A DNA stretch of 64,000 bases from Amylibacter sp. (GCA_021775355.1 JAJFHZ010000040.1:1-64000); one strand, 5' to 3'. Counted from the stretch's first letter, positions 30,635 to 38,748 are shown. Numbers and translations are program-made. Notes: generated by a model not told the origin, from the letters alone.

Positions 30635-30686
30635 GGCCCGCAAGGGCCGCGCCCGACCCTCCCCCACGGGAGGGCGCATTGCGCCC
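30635..30686. repeat. Cluster of GC-rich palindromes after the MNT-HEPN gene
   Basis: Three perfect inverted repeats in 52 bp: GGCCC-GCAA-GGGCC (30635-30648), CCCTCCC-CCAC-GGGAGGG (30657-30674) and GGGCGCA-T-TGCGCCC (30672-30686). The last two share the bases GGG at 30672-30674, so they are mutually exclusive as hairpins. The cluster begins 4 bases past the stop codon of the upstream minus-strand gene. It resembles an intergenic REP-type element; copies elsewhere cannot be checked here. Confidence 0.6.
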
Positions 30687-30689
30687 ACC

Positions 30690-31607
30690 CTAGTCTCGGG
30701 CGCTGCGTTGCATTTTATCTAAATGGTTTTGGCAGGCTTCATCAACCAGCCCGATCAGTTCTGTCACTTGCCCTTCCAGCCATTCCAATTCTTCTTTGGT
30801 GATCATGTAATGCTTGGAATAGCGGGCCTCGACATAGGCGCGTTTCAAGAGTTTGAAATAACGATCAAAGGGCTTTTGGCCGCGAGGCCATGCATCGCGC
30901 AGCCCGTTGTTGATCTCTTCGCAGCGGGTGCGCAGTTTTTCGATATCGTGAGATTTCGGGGTGTAGAGCGTGTGGGTTAGTAGGAATTGGGAATATGCGT
31001 TTTCGGTTGCTCGGTGCAAGTTGAATGCAGCTTCATTATTATCCTTCTCACCCATCGCAATGCGCGCATATTTCAGAACAGTCTTCGCATTCCCACCCCA
31101 AAGCTCAAAATACTCCTTCGCCATCTCATAGGCCCGCTGCGCATCGGGCGGCATCGGATCGGCCAGCTGATACTTGGGGCTGCCGTTCTTGCCGTCCGCA
31201 TATTCATACAGCATCACCCCGTCTTCGATCACGTCAAAGAAAAAATACTGCCCGTCGCGCAATTTTTCGTTCACCTCGTCCAGCGTATGCACGATGAATT
31301 GCACGGGTGTTTTCATTTCCAGCAATTTCTGCTCAGTGGGTAACCAGTAATCCACCACATCGGTAAAATCGGGATGGTCGACAATCACCAGCAGATCATA
31401 GTCAGAAAAATAGCGCCCCTTCGGGTCATCCACCCAATCGCCCCGCGCGTATGATCCATACAGGATCACTTTCAAAATCTTGCCGTTCTTTTTATGTGCT
31501 TGCGTCGCATTCGCGATCTTGGCGGCAAAACCTGCACGCAAGATACCCACAACCCGCTCCAGCTCGTGCTGGTTGGCCGATGGCAGATGATCAAGGTTGG
31601 TTTTCAT
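30690..31607 (-). CDS. Fused nucleotidyltransferase (MNT)-HEPN domain protein
   Basis: 305 aa. The N-terminal polymerase-beta-type nucleotidyltransferase has 'LYGSYARGD' (Gly51-Ser52) and 'SDYDLLVIV' (Asp69, Asp71). The C-terminal HEPN domain (about 158-300) has 'FNLHRATENAYSQFLL', 'TPKSHDIEKL' and 'EARYSKHYMIT', with Arg262 and His266 in the HEPN motif region. In MntA-HepT systems the two domains are separate proteins, a HEPN RNase toxin and an AMP-adding antitoxin. Here they are one chain, and no partner gene is visible. AGGA precedes the ATG. Base composition looks like the host's, unlike its neighbours. Confidence 0.82.
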   Translation of the reverse strand: MKTNLDHLPSANQHELERVVGILRAGFAAKIANATQAHKKNGKILKVILYGSYARGDWVDDPKGRYFSDYDLLVIVDHPDFTDVVDYWLPTEQKLLEMKTPVQFIVHTLDEVNEKLRDGQYFFFDVIEDGVMLYEYADGKNGSPKYQLADPMPPDAQRAYEMAKEYFELWGGNAKTVLKYARIAMGEKDNNEAAFNLHRATENAYSQFLLTHTLYTPKSHDIEKLRTRCEEINNGLRDAWPRGQKPFDRYFKLLKRAYVEARYSKHYMITKEELEWLEGQVTELIGLVDEACQNHLDKMQRSARD

Positions 31608-31787
31608 GCGCGTCCTGTTGTTTTGTAAGAACTATCGGTGATTTGATATGGGAAGTCCATTGTTCAGAAAAGCCTTCTTTGGCGTTGGGCATTCAACCGA
31701 AATTACCACCGTATGCCCCCCTAAGTTATTCATTTTCCAGTCGCCCCTACGTAATTTTAATACTATAGCCAGTTAATCCATTGGCGC

Positions 31788-32423
31788 TTAGTTTTTCGCT
31801 TTATACGATTTTAGAAACTTCATTTTTTGCTCATTAAGGAACTCAAAAAATGAATCGGATATCAATAAACTCTTTGGGTATCTTTCTTCGCGCCATATAT
31901 TCATATTCGATAGTACCGATTTTTGTACTGTTACATTCTTGCGAAAATGGCGGATTTTCATTTTATCTGTTTTGGGATGGAAGTAGGACTCAACACTTGA
32001 ATTCTCATCAACAATACTGTCCTGCTTGTAGGTTACATTCATTACAAAGAACTCACCTTCTGGGCGAGAACCATCTTTGTATTTAACTTCAATTGGAAAG
32101 AACTGGTGTATGCCCGAGTCTAACTTTGTGAGAAAGTTTTGCACCGATTTGTTAACAATAAACATTGAACTACGAGTTAAAAAACCAGCTGGTATGGTTT
32201 TTCTTTTCTTTTCAAGAACTAATACCTTAGGGATTTCATTTTCTTCTAATTTGCGGTTTCCATAGTGATGAACTCTCTCTATTTCCGCGCCTTTATTTAT
32301 ATCTTTAATGTTTTCTTCAAACTCTAATATGCTCCCGATCAAAAACTGCGGTGCTTCATAATTTTGGTACAGAACATATGGCATTATTTGTACAATCTTC
32401 TTTTGTTTTAAATTAGTGAACAT
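31788..32423 (-). CDS. Imm11-like (DUF1629) immunity-type protein
   Basis: 211 aa, strongly A+T-rich. The central and C-terminal parts follow the Imm11 pattern: 'FIVNKSVQNFLTKLDSGIHQ', 'FFPIEVKYKDGS', 'FFVMNVTYKQDSIVDENSS', 'HFRKN' and a final 'LLISDSFFEFLNEQKMKF'. Imm11 proteins usually neutralise a toxin encoded beside them in polymorphic toxin loci. No toxin gene is in the window, so this is an orphan; the upstream 366 bp are gene-free. The assignment rests on pattern memory and needs a profile search. Confidence 0.65.
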   Translation of the reverse strand: MFTNLKQKKIVQIMPYVLYQNYEAPQFLIGSILEFEENIKDINKGAEIERVHHYGNRKLEENEIPKVLVLEKKRKTIPAGFLTRSSMFIVNKSVQNFLTKLDSGIHQFFPIEVKYKDGSRPEGEFFVMNVTYKQDSIVDENSSVESYFHPKTDKMKIRHFRKNVTVQKSVLSNMNIWREERYPKSLLISDSFFEFLNEQKMKFLKSYKAKN

Positions 32424-32789
32424 ATATCTCTGTTCATTAGCAAGTCTACCCTACTTGTCCCACCGAACGCCCACTTAACAAACCTTTCACCCTTTCAAGT
32501 GTATAACACGCCCGACGTCAAAAAGTGGTTCACGGGTTTTCAAAGGGCGGGTAACAGCGCCAAATGCGAAAGCCACCGAAATCAATCGATGAAATTAGGT
32601 GCAGGGGCCAACACCCCCCTGTTCGGCATATACAACCGCATGTGGCGGGCCCGCCTTTATCACCAACATTAAAGAATATGAAAACCCTGCCGCGTTTGAT
32701 ACGGCGACAGGGCAATCGCCCATGTCCGCACTTTAACCTTTGACCTGAATATGTGTAAGCTTGCGCCAACACATTCAAAGGCAGGCTTT
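32424..32789. other. 366-bp gene-free structured region
   Basis: No convincing ORF on either strand. It holds the promoter of the Imm11-like gene (left) and of denD (right). Inverted repeats are CAGGGG / CCCCTG (32602-32621), a perfect 12-bp palindrome GGCGGGCCCGCC (32644-32655) and CCCTG / CAGGG (32685-32712). Read leftward, the stretch 32530-32630 encodes a broken peptide ('RGVLAPAPNFID' then a stop, 'FRWLSHLALLPAL' then a stop). It could be a decayed gene or a repeated intergenic element. Confidence 0.55.
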
Positions 32790-33767
32790 ATGAAAGTTCT
32801 TATCTTAGGCGGTAGTGGCATGATCGGCCAAAAACTGGCGCATGACATCAGCGTAAACGGCTTGGATGGCGAAACCCTCGAACTGATCTTGCACGACATT
32901 GCCAAGCCGCGCTGGTCAGGTGCAGGCACACCAACATTGCTGACGGGTGACATTGCTGACGATAAAACCACCCAAACGCTCGCCGCCCTGAAACCTGATG
33001 TAATCTTTTTTCTGGCCGCCATCGTTTCAAGTGATGCCGAAGCAAATTTTAAAACAGGCTGGGATGTTAATACACGCGGTGCATGGAACCTGTTGGAAGC
33101 TTTACGCGCACAGCATGAAGCATCCGTCAACACCTACCGCCCCAAAATCGTATTCACATCATCGCTTGCCGTATTCAGCGGCCCATACCCCGATGCCATC
33201 GGCGACGATTTTCACAATATTCCGCAATCATCTTATGGCGCACAAAAGTCAGTGGTTGAGTTGCTGTTGTCCGACTATTCGCGCAAGGGTTATGTTGACG
33301 GGCTGTCCATCCGTCTGCCAACCATTTGCGTGCGTCCGGGCAAACCGAACCTTGCGGCATCCTCATTCTACTCAAGTATTATCCGCGAACCTTTAAACGG
33401 TCAGGAAGCTATATTGCCGGTCCCCGACACCCTGCGCCACTGGTTTGCATCGCCCCAAAGTGCTGTCGGTTTTCTGAAACACGCAGCTGAACTGGACTTC
33501 AACCGTTTGGGCGGTCGACGTGCTTTGAACCTGCCGGGCGTATCCTGCACTGTTGCAGACCAGATCGAAGCCTTGCGCCAAATCGCGGGTAATGATGTTG
33601 CGAAGCTGATCAGATCTGTTCCCAACCCCGATATTGCAAATATCGTTATGGGTTGGCCGCGCAACTTTAATCCCGAACGCGCCCTGAAACTTGGCTTTCG
33701 CGCCGACAGGGATTTTGCCGCGATTATCCAAAGTTACATCGACACGGAACTGACCGATTCGCCCTAA
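32790..33767 (+). CDS. denD: NAD-dependent epimerase/dehydrogenase, D-erythronate dehydrogenase-like
   Basis: 325 aa extended short-chain dehydrogenase. 'VLILGGSGMIGQKLAHDI' binds NAD and 'SSYGAQKSVVELLLSDYSRK' holds the catalytic Tyr-x3-Lys. 'IRLPTICVRPGKPN' and the C-terminal 'NIVMGWPRNFNPERALKLGF' are typical of the DenD subgroup, which oxidises D-erythronate at C2. The ATG at 32790 gives the canonical start; the open frame to 32751 adds nothing conserved. No kinase or isomerase of the erythronate pathway is adjacent, so the substrate remains tentative. Confidence 0.8.
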   Translation: MKVLILGGSGMIGQKLAHDISVNGLDGETLELILHDIAKPRWSGAGTPTLLTGDIADDKTTQTLAALKPDVIFFLAAIVSSDAEANFKTGWDVNTRGAWNLLEALRAQHEASVNTYRPKIVFTSSLAVFSGPYPDAIGDDFHNIPQSSYGAQKSVVELLLSDYSRKGYVDGLSIRLPTICVRPGKPNLAASSFYSSIIREPLNGQEAILPVPDTLRHWFASPQSAVGFLKHAAELDFNRLGGRRALNLPGVSCTVADQIEALRQIAGNDVAKLIRSVPNPDIANIVMGWPRNFNPERALKLGFRADRDFAAIIQSYIDTELTDSP

Positions 33768-33862
33768 TTGCGCAAAAATGCTCGTAAAACTGCGCGTTTC
33801 CCGCAAAAACCCCACATTTTTGGACTTGCGTCCGAAACCTGATCTGCCATACGTCCCCCTTG

Positions 33863-33879
33863 CCCGATAATTTATCGGG
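33863..33879. promoter_or_regulatory. Palindrome upstream of rsfS
   Basis: CCCGATAA-T-TTATCGGG, perfect 8-bp arms around one base, 35 bp before the rsfS start and 96 bp after the denD stop. There is no T-run, so an operator or a weak terminator are both possible. Confidence 0.35.
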
Positions 33880-33913
33880 TGATACCCTAAACCCACCTTA
33901 GCACCAAGGATCG

Positions 33914-34321
33914 GTGCGTTATACGGAGGACACGGTTCTGGCTGAACGTGTTGAAGCAGCGGACGCTGCCGGTAAAAATATCCCAAGCATGTCGATGCTT
34001 GATCTGGTTCTGAACTCCCTTCAAGATGACAAAGCGGAAGATATTGTCACCATCGAATTGCAAGGCAAGTCGCAGATCGCGGACTATATGGTCGTGGCCT
34101 CTGGCCGGTCGACCCGTCAGGTGTCTGCAATCGCCGAAAAACTGTCGGATCGCCTGAAGCAGAACATGGGCGTGATCGCGCGTATGGAAGGCAAGGCTGC
34201 GGGTGATTGGGTACTGCTGGATACAGGCGACATTATCGTTCATGTATTCCGCCCCGAAGTGCGCGAGTTTTATCAGCTTGAAAAAATGTGGCTTTCGACG
34301 GCTGACGCCGAAGACGCGTAA
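33914..34321 (+). CDS. rsfS: Ribosomal silencing factor RsfS
   Basis: 135 aa from a GTG at 33914 (AAGGA five bases upstream). RsfS binds ribosomal protein uL14 and blocks subunit joining when nutrients are short. The core begins at 'MLDLVLNSLQDDKAEDIVTI' and includes 'GKSQIADYMVVASGRSTRQV' and 'GDIIVHVFRPEVREFYQLE'. The ATG at 33991 inside the core would give about 110 aa, also compatible with the family; the start is uncertain. rlmH follows 5 bp later, the usual pair. Confidence 0.93.
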   Translation: MRYTEDTVLAERVEAADAAGKNIPSMSMLDLVLNSLQDDKAEDIVTIELQGKSQIADYMVVASGRSTRQVSAIAEKLSDRLKQNMGVIARMEGKAAGDWVLLDTGDIIVHVFRPEVREFYQLEKMWLSTADAEDA

Positions 34322-34326
34322 ACGCC

Positions 34327-34797
34327 ATGCGCGTGCAATTAAGCGTTGTTGGCCGCTTGCGGGCAGGCCCCGAAAAAGACCTGATCGACGATTACCTGAC
34401 ACGCTTTGAACGCACCGGCCGCGCTTTGGGCTTTACCGAAGCATCTATTGTCGAAGTTGAAGATAAAAAAGGTGGTGGCCAACAGGCTGAGGCCACATTG
34501 CTGCTGAAATCCATCCCCAAAGGGGCTGTGATTGTTACGCTGGACGAACGCGGTAAACTGCTGACATCCCCCGAATTTTCCACACAACTGGGCAATTGGC
34601 GCGACAACGGTGCGCCGTGTGTTTGCTTTGTTATCGGCGGTGCCGACGGGCTAACCCGCGAGTTACGCGCCCAAGCTGACGCATCGATCTCTTTCGGTAA
34701 AATGGTCTGGCCCCACATGCTGGCCCGCGCCATGCTGTGTGAGCAACTCTACCGCGCGGTCAGTATATTGGCGGGCAGCCCTTATCATCGGGTTTGA
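34327..34797 (+). CDS. rlmH: 23S rRNA (pseudouridine-1915-N3)-methyltransferase RlmH
   Basis: 156 aa SPOUT-class methyltransferase that methylates Psi1915 in helix 69 of 23S rRNA. The C-terminal knot has 'VCFVIGGADGLTRELRAQAD' and 'LARAMLCEQLYRAVSILAG', ending 'SPYHRV', the diagnostic family C-terminus. The start 'MRVQLSVVGRL' is standard. It forms an operon with rsfS. In many relatives gpmI follows; here about 1.3 kb of other sequence intervenes. Confidence 0.97.
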   Translation: MRVQLSVVGRLRAGPEKDLIDDYLTRFERTGRALGFTEASIVEVEDKKGGGQQAEATLLLKSIPKGAVIVTLDERGKLLTSPEFSTQLGNWRDNGAPCVCFVIGGADGLTRELRAQADASISFGKMVWPHMLARAMLCEQLYRAVSILAGSPYHRV

Positions 34798-34927
34798 GGG
34801 ATGTTAATGTTAATAAATCATGAAATCTGGGCGTAAAGTGCGACTCATCTTGATCTTCATAAATTTAATAGCCTAAAATAAGGCATCTAACCTAATGACA
34901 ATTCGCATTATAGCAAGGAGTGTGTCG

Positions 34928-35113
34928 ATGGGTTTAGATAATTTTACAAAATTACTAGCTGAAGCTGAAATAAGTCTTTGGCTGTTTCATGGTAACGGGC
35001 TAGGCGCATTCTTACTTGCCACCATTGCTATTGTATACTTGCGAAGCCCAAAGGCAAAAATTAAGGATATTAATATGATATGGAAAACCTTTTTAAATCA
35101 TAGATCAAAATGA
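34928..35113 (+). CDS. Small membrane protein of unknown function, 61 aa
   Basis: ATG at 34928 with a strong AAGGAG seven bases upstream; an in-frame ATG at 34895 lacks one. After a short amphipathic start ('LDNFTKLLAEAEISLWLF') comes one membrane helix ('GLGAFLLATIAIVYL') and then a basic tail ('SPKAKIKDINMIWKTF'). The surrounding 34.8-35.2 kb is visibly A+T-rich. It lies between rlmH and the convergent fatty-acid-hydroxylase gene, breaking the usual rsfS-rlmH-gpmI order. Confidence 0.55.
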   Translation: MGLDNFTKLLAEAEISLWLFHGNGLGAFLLATIAIVYLRSPKAKIKDINMIWKTFLNHRSK

Positions 35114-35217
35114 AATCGATAATCTTTAGTTACTTTGCATTACACATATTAAGCTGTAATTGTTTTTAATATATAAATCTGGCTTTGATTTATTTTGTGG
35201 ACTGGGCGGGTTAACTC

Positions 35218-35940
35218 TTAAACCACAGCCGCCCGTTCAATCTCTGCCTCTGTAAACCCGTACTTATCCGCAAAGCGCAGACGCGCAGACACAAGGCGCG
35301 GGTCGTCGGGGCTTAGGCCCATGGTGCGGATGAATTCCATGCGTTGTTGCTGTTTCAGGGCCTCGCGGTTAATTGCGGTACCCATCACGCGATCAATAAC
35401 ATGACCACCCGGTGACACATGGAACCATTTGGAAAAATCGCGGAAATGGTGTTGGTTGTGCAATGTCGTGACATGCCGTTCCACCCAGACTTTGGGCACA
35501 TTCATATGTGCGGTCATGTGAAACCATTCATAAAACAAAAACGTGCCGACCCCGCCGATCAGAATAACAATCGCGGCTATGGGCAGGGCAAGGGGGGTGA
35601 TGAACGATAAAACAAACCAAAGTGCTGTAAAGTTAAAGCACAGCATTGGTAGCGCAAACCAGACGGGAACGAAAAACAACCCCTTGTTGGTCGGGAAATC
35701 ATGATGTCCGTAATGTACCTGATACAGCAGATCAAACAGCCATTGCTTTTTAGGGGCTTTAAGGTGAAACAGATAACGGTGGATGGAATATTCATTCAAC
35801 ATTTGGGTCATCACACCTAGGGGCACAAGCATCCAAACCCACGCAGGGCCGGTTTTAAACGCAATGACAGCACCGATAACAATAGCTGCGGCCATCAGCT
35901 GAACAGCTATGTGACTAAACATCAGTTTTAAACGCATCAT
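35218..35940 (-). CDS. Sterol desaturase / fatty acid hydroxylase family membrane protein
   Basis: 240 aa with about four hydrophobic helices. The di-iron histidine clusters are complete: H54 and H59 ('HRYLFH'), 'HYGHH' at 76-80, 'EWFHMTAHM' and 'HNQHH'. Such enzymes hydroxylate lipids or carotenoids using O2; bacterial members include hopanoid, carotenoid and fatty-acyl hydroxylases. It is alone on its strand between the small membrane ORF and the divergent gpmI. The substrate cannot be told. A host-like base composition speaks against very recent transfer. Confidence 0.87.
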   Translation of the reverse strand: MMRLKLMFSHIAVQLMAAAIVIGAVIAFKTGPAWVWMLVPLGVMTQMLNEYSIHRYLFHLKAPKKQWLFDLLYQVHYGHHDFPTNKGLFFVPVWFALPMLCFNFTALWFVLSFITPLALPIAAIVILIGGVGTFLFYEWFHMTAHMNVPKVWVERHVTTLHNQHHFRDFSKWFHVSPGGHVIDRVMGTAINREALKQQQRMEFIRTMGLSPDDPRLVSARLRFADKYGFTEAEIERAAVV

Positions 35941-36073
35941 GAACCCTTTTAATATGGTTGTATAATAATCTAAGATCGTGCAGCGTCAAAGTGGAACGTG
36001 ACGTCAGGATGCAAGGTTGAACCTTTTGCCTGCCCGCTTTAAGACAGGACAGACGCGAAAAGGATCCCATTAT

Positions 36074-37597
36074 ATGGCACCGCCAAAATCTGTTGTTCTA
36101 TGCATTCTTGATGGCTGGGGCCTGCGTGAAGAGACCGCAAACAATGCGGTTGCTTTAGCCGACACCCCGCATTTTGATCGCATTATGACGACATGCCCTG
36201 CGGCCACATTAACCACATTCGGGCCTGATGTAGGCCTGCCGGTGGGGCAAATGGGTAATTCGGAAGTGGGCCATATGAACATCGGATCGGGGCGGATCAT
36301 CGAAACCGATTTGTTTCACATTCAAGGCATAATTCAGCACGATGAATTTGCGTCATTGCCTGCTATCAAGCGGTTTATCGCAGCAATGAAATCTTCTGGT
36401 GGTACGGCACATCTTGCGGGCGTTTTGTCAGATGGTGGCGTGCACAGCCATATCGATCATATGATAGCTGCCGCGCGCGCAATAGCAGCAGCTGGTGTGC
36501 CTGTAGCTTTGCACCTTTTTGGCGACGGGCGCGATGTCGCGCCAAAGTCGGCAGTTGGATATTTGGACCATTTGGAAGCGGAATTACCCAAAGGGGTAAT
36601 ATTGGCGACTTTGTCGGGCCGTTATTATGCGATGGATCGCGACAACCGCTGGGAACGGGTTAAGCTGGCATATCTTGCTATTGTTCAGGGCGAAGGATCA
36701 CAGGCGACATGTGCCGCAGATGTAATTTCCACTGCATATGAAAACGGCATCACGGATGAGTTTTTCGTGCCAACGGTTTTGGGTGATTACAAAGGTATGC
36801 AAGACGATGACGGTTTGTTGTTTCTAAACTTTCGTGCCGACCGCGCCCGCGAAATACTGGCCGCCATTGCCGACCCAGATTTTGACTGTTTTGAAACCGG
36901 CACGCGGCCTGCTTTGGCGATTGCCAGCGGGTTTGCACAATATTCCAGTCGCCATGACACTTATATGGATTGCGTATTTCCTGACCAAGATATCCAAAAC
37001 ACTTTGGGTGAATGGGTATCCAAACACGGGTTGAAGCAGTTGCGCATTGCCGAAACCGAAAAATATCCGCATGTGACGTTCTTTTTAAACGGCGGCATTG
37101 AAGAGCCTGTCGCTGATGAAGACCGCTATCTGGCCCCAAGCCCGAAAGTTGCAACTTATGACATGCAGCCCGAAATGTCTTCCGCCGAAGTGACTGAACA
37201 TTTGGTTGCCGCTATTGTTTCGAACAAATACGATTTGATCGTTGTCAATTACGCCAACCCCGACATGGTCGGGCATACAGGGGATTTAACGGCGGCAATG
37301 GCGGCGTGCCATGCGGTTGATACAGGGTTGGGGCAGGTCATAGAGGCCCTTCATGACCAAGGCGGTGCGATGATTGTTTGCGCTGATCACGGCAACTGCG
37401 AAACTATGGTGAACCCTGAAACCGGTGAGCCACATACGGCACATACCACAAACCCTGTGCCTGTAGTCTTGATTGGCGGACCAAAAGGGGCCAAACTGCG
37501 TGCAGACGGGCGGCTGGCTGATTTGGCCCCAAGTTTGCTACAGCTTATGGAGCTTGAAAAACCCGCGGAAATGACAGGCGAAACTTTGATTTGTTAA
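36074..37597 (+). CDS. gpmI: 2,3-bisphosphoglycerate-independent phosphoglycerate mutase
   Basis: 507 aa alkaline-phosphatase-superfamily enzyme interconverting 3- and 2-phosphoglycerate with Mn2+. 'LCILDGWG' has metal ligand Asp13, and 'GNSEVGHMNIGSGR' has the phosphoserine nucleophile Ser63. 'GDGRDVAPKS', 'FFNFRADRAR'-type 'LNFRADRAREI' and 'VCADHGNCETM' follow as expected. The ATG at 36074 follows AAAAGGA. Its stop lies inside the first codons of envC (7-bp overlap), so these two are coupled. Confidence 0.97.
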   Translation: MAPPKSVVLCILDGWGLREETANNAVALADTPHFDRIMTTCPAATLTTFGPDVGLPVGQMGNSEVGHMNIGSGRIIETDLFHIQGIIQHDEFASLPAIKRFIAAMKSSGGTAHLAGVLSDGGVHSHIDHMIAAARAIAAAGVPVALHLFGDGRDVAPKSAVGYLDHLEAELPKGVILATLSGRYYAMDRDNRWERVKLAYLAIVQGEGSQATCAADVISTAYENGITDEFFVPTVLGDYKGMQDDDGLLFLNFRADRAREILAAIADPDFDCFETGTRPALAIASGFAQYSSRHDTYMDCVFPDQDIQNTLGEWVSKHGLKQLRIAETEKYPHVTFFLNGGIEEPVADEDRYLAPSPKVATYDMQPEMSSAEVTEHLVAAIVSNKYDLIVVNYANPDMVGHTGDLTAAMAACHAVDTGLGQVIEALHDQGGAMIVCADHGNCETMVNPETGEPHTAHTTNPVPVVLIGGPKGAKLRADGRLADLAPSLLQLMELEKPAEMTGETLIC

Positions 37598-38739
37598 CAA
37601 GATTATCGGCATTATTTTTGGCAAGCGCAGTGTTTTGCAGCACTGTGGCATTTGGTGTGCGTGCTGCGGAAACGCCGATGCAGTTGGCAAAAACGGCAGC
37701 GGTGGACTTAAAAACAGCTGCGGCCTCGCTGAAAAAAGCAAAAAAATCAGAGGATCGCATTGCGGCCCTTAGCCAAACCGTGCGGGCCTATGAGGGTGGA
37801 TTGCAGGCTGTACGTCAAAGCCTGCGGGCAGCAACCATTCGCGAACAGGTCTTGCAGTTGGAACTGGCAAACCAGCGTGACCAGATCAGTAGGTTGTTGG
37901 GCGTTTTGCAAACAATGGAACGCGCAAGCACACCAATGCTGATGATCCACCCTGCAGGGCCGGTTGGAACTGCACGATCAGGTATGGTGATGTCAGAGGT
38001 TGCACCGATGCTACAGGTCCGCGCCGAAAAATTGCGGTTGCAACTTGAAGAGCTGATGAGTTTAAGCGATTTACAAAAAAGTGCGGAGATCGAACTGGAA
38101 AGCGGTCTGAAAGGTGCGCAAAACGCCCGTGTTGCCCTGTCTACGGCAATAAGCGATCGCACCGAATTGCCCTTACGGTATGCAGCAGACCCGGTACGTG
38201 CCCAGATACTTGCGGATAACAGTAAAACGCTGGATTTCTTTGCAAACGGATTAACCGATATTCAGTTGGATGGTGATCCAAATGACCAGGTATCCTTTAT
38301 GGCATCTAGGGGCGAACTTTCATTGCCAACAGAGGGTGCATTACTGCGTGGTTTTAATGAGACCGATGCCGCGGGCATTAAACGCCCCGGGATTGTTATT
38401 ACTGCGCGCCCGCTGTCACTGGTTACAAGCCCGACACCGGCGACAATACGCTTTGCAGGCGCGTTTCTGGATTACGGTAAAGTTATTATTTTAGAGCCAG
38501 AGCCGGGCTTTCTGGTGGTTATTGCCGGCCTTCATCAAATTTACTGTGAGTTTGGCCAAATCGTGAATACAGGTGATCCAATAGGGCTTTTGGGCGGAAA
38601 ACAGCCTGAAGCTCAAGATTTTTTGATTGAAGCGTCAGAAGGTGGTGGAACAATCGGCCAAGAATCGCTCTATATAGAAATAAGAAACAATGGTAAGCCT
38701 GTTGATCCAACGGACTGGTTCGCCATGAGTAACATTTAG
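37591..38739 (+). CDS. envC: Murein hydrolase activator EnvC family protein (LytM domain)
   Basis: 382 aa with a TTG start overlapping the gpmI stop. Signal peptide ('LSALFLASAVFCSTVAFG'), then a long coiled-coil part (about 30-190), then a C-terminal M23/LytM domain ('YGKVIILEPEPGFLVVIAGL'). The catalytic zinc ligands are not intact: the last motif reads 'LYIEIRNNGKPVDP' with no His-x-His. This is normal for EnvC, which activates periplasmic amidases at the septum without hydrolysing peptidoglycan itself. ctpA follows 9 bp later. Confidence 0.9.
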   Translation: MLTRLSALFLASAVFCSTVAFGVRAAETPMQLAKTAAVDLKTAAASLKKAKKSEDRIAALSQTVRAYEGGLQAVRQSLRAATIREQVLQLELANQRDQISRLLGVLQTMERASTPMLMIHPAGPVGTARSGMVMSEVAPMLQVRAEKLRLQLEELMSLSDLQKSAEIELESGLKGAQNARVALSTAISDRTELPLRYAADPVRAQILADNSKTLDFFANGLTDIQLDGDPNDQVSFMASRGELSLPTEGALLRGFNETDAAGIKRPGIVITARPLSLVTSPTPATIRFAGAFLDYGKVIILEPEPGFLVVIAGLHQIYCEFGQIVNTGDPIGLLGGKQPEAQDFLIEASEGGGTIGQESLYIEIRNNGKPVDPTDWFAMSNI

Positions 38740-38748
38740 GAAAGCAAA

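Noticed and set aside
30590..30802. Plus-strand ORF of 70 codons over the palindrome cluster
   Set aside because: It overlaps the MNT-HEPN gene end and the hairpins; its residues come from repeat sequence and there is no ribosome-binding site.
32530..32778. Minus-strand 82-codon ORF in the gene-free stretch
   Set aside because: Cys- and Gly-rich without a family, no ribosome-binding site, and it runs through the palindromes and the denD promoter region.
36750..37154. Long antisense ORFs inside gpmI, ahcY, addA, glpK and tsaD
   Set aside because: They mirror the codon pattern of the real genes, carry no recognised motifs and lack ribosome-binding sites.
37591..38739. EnvC as an inactivated (pseudo) peptidase
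   Set aside because: Loss of the LytM zinc ligands is normal in EnvC activators; the rest is intact and in its usual operon.
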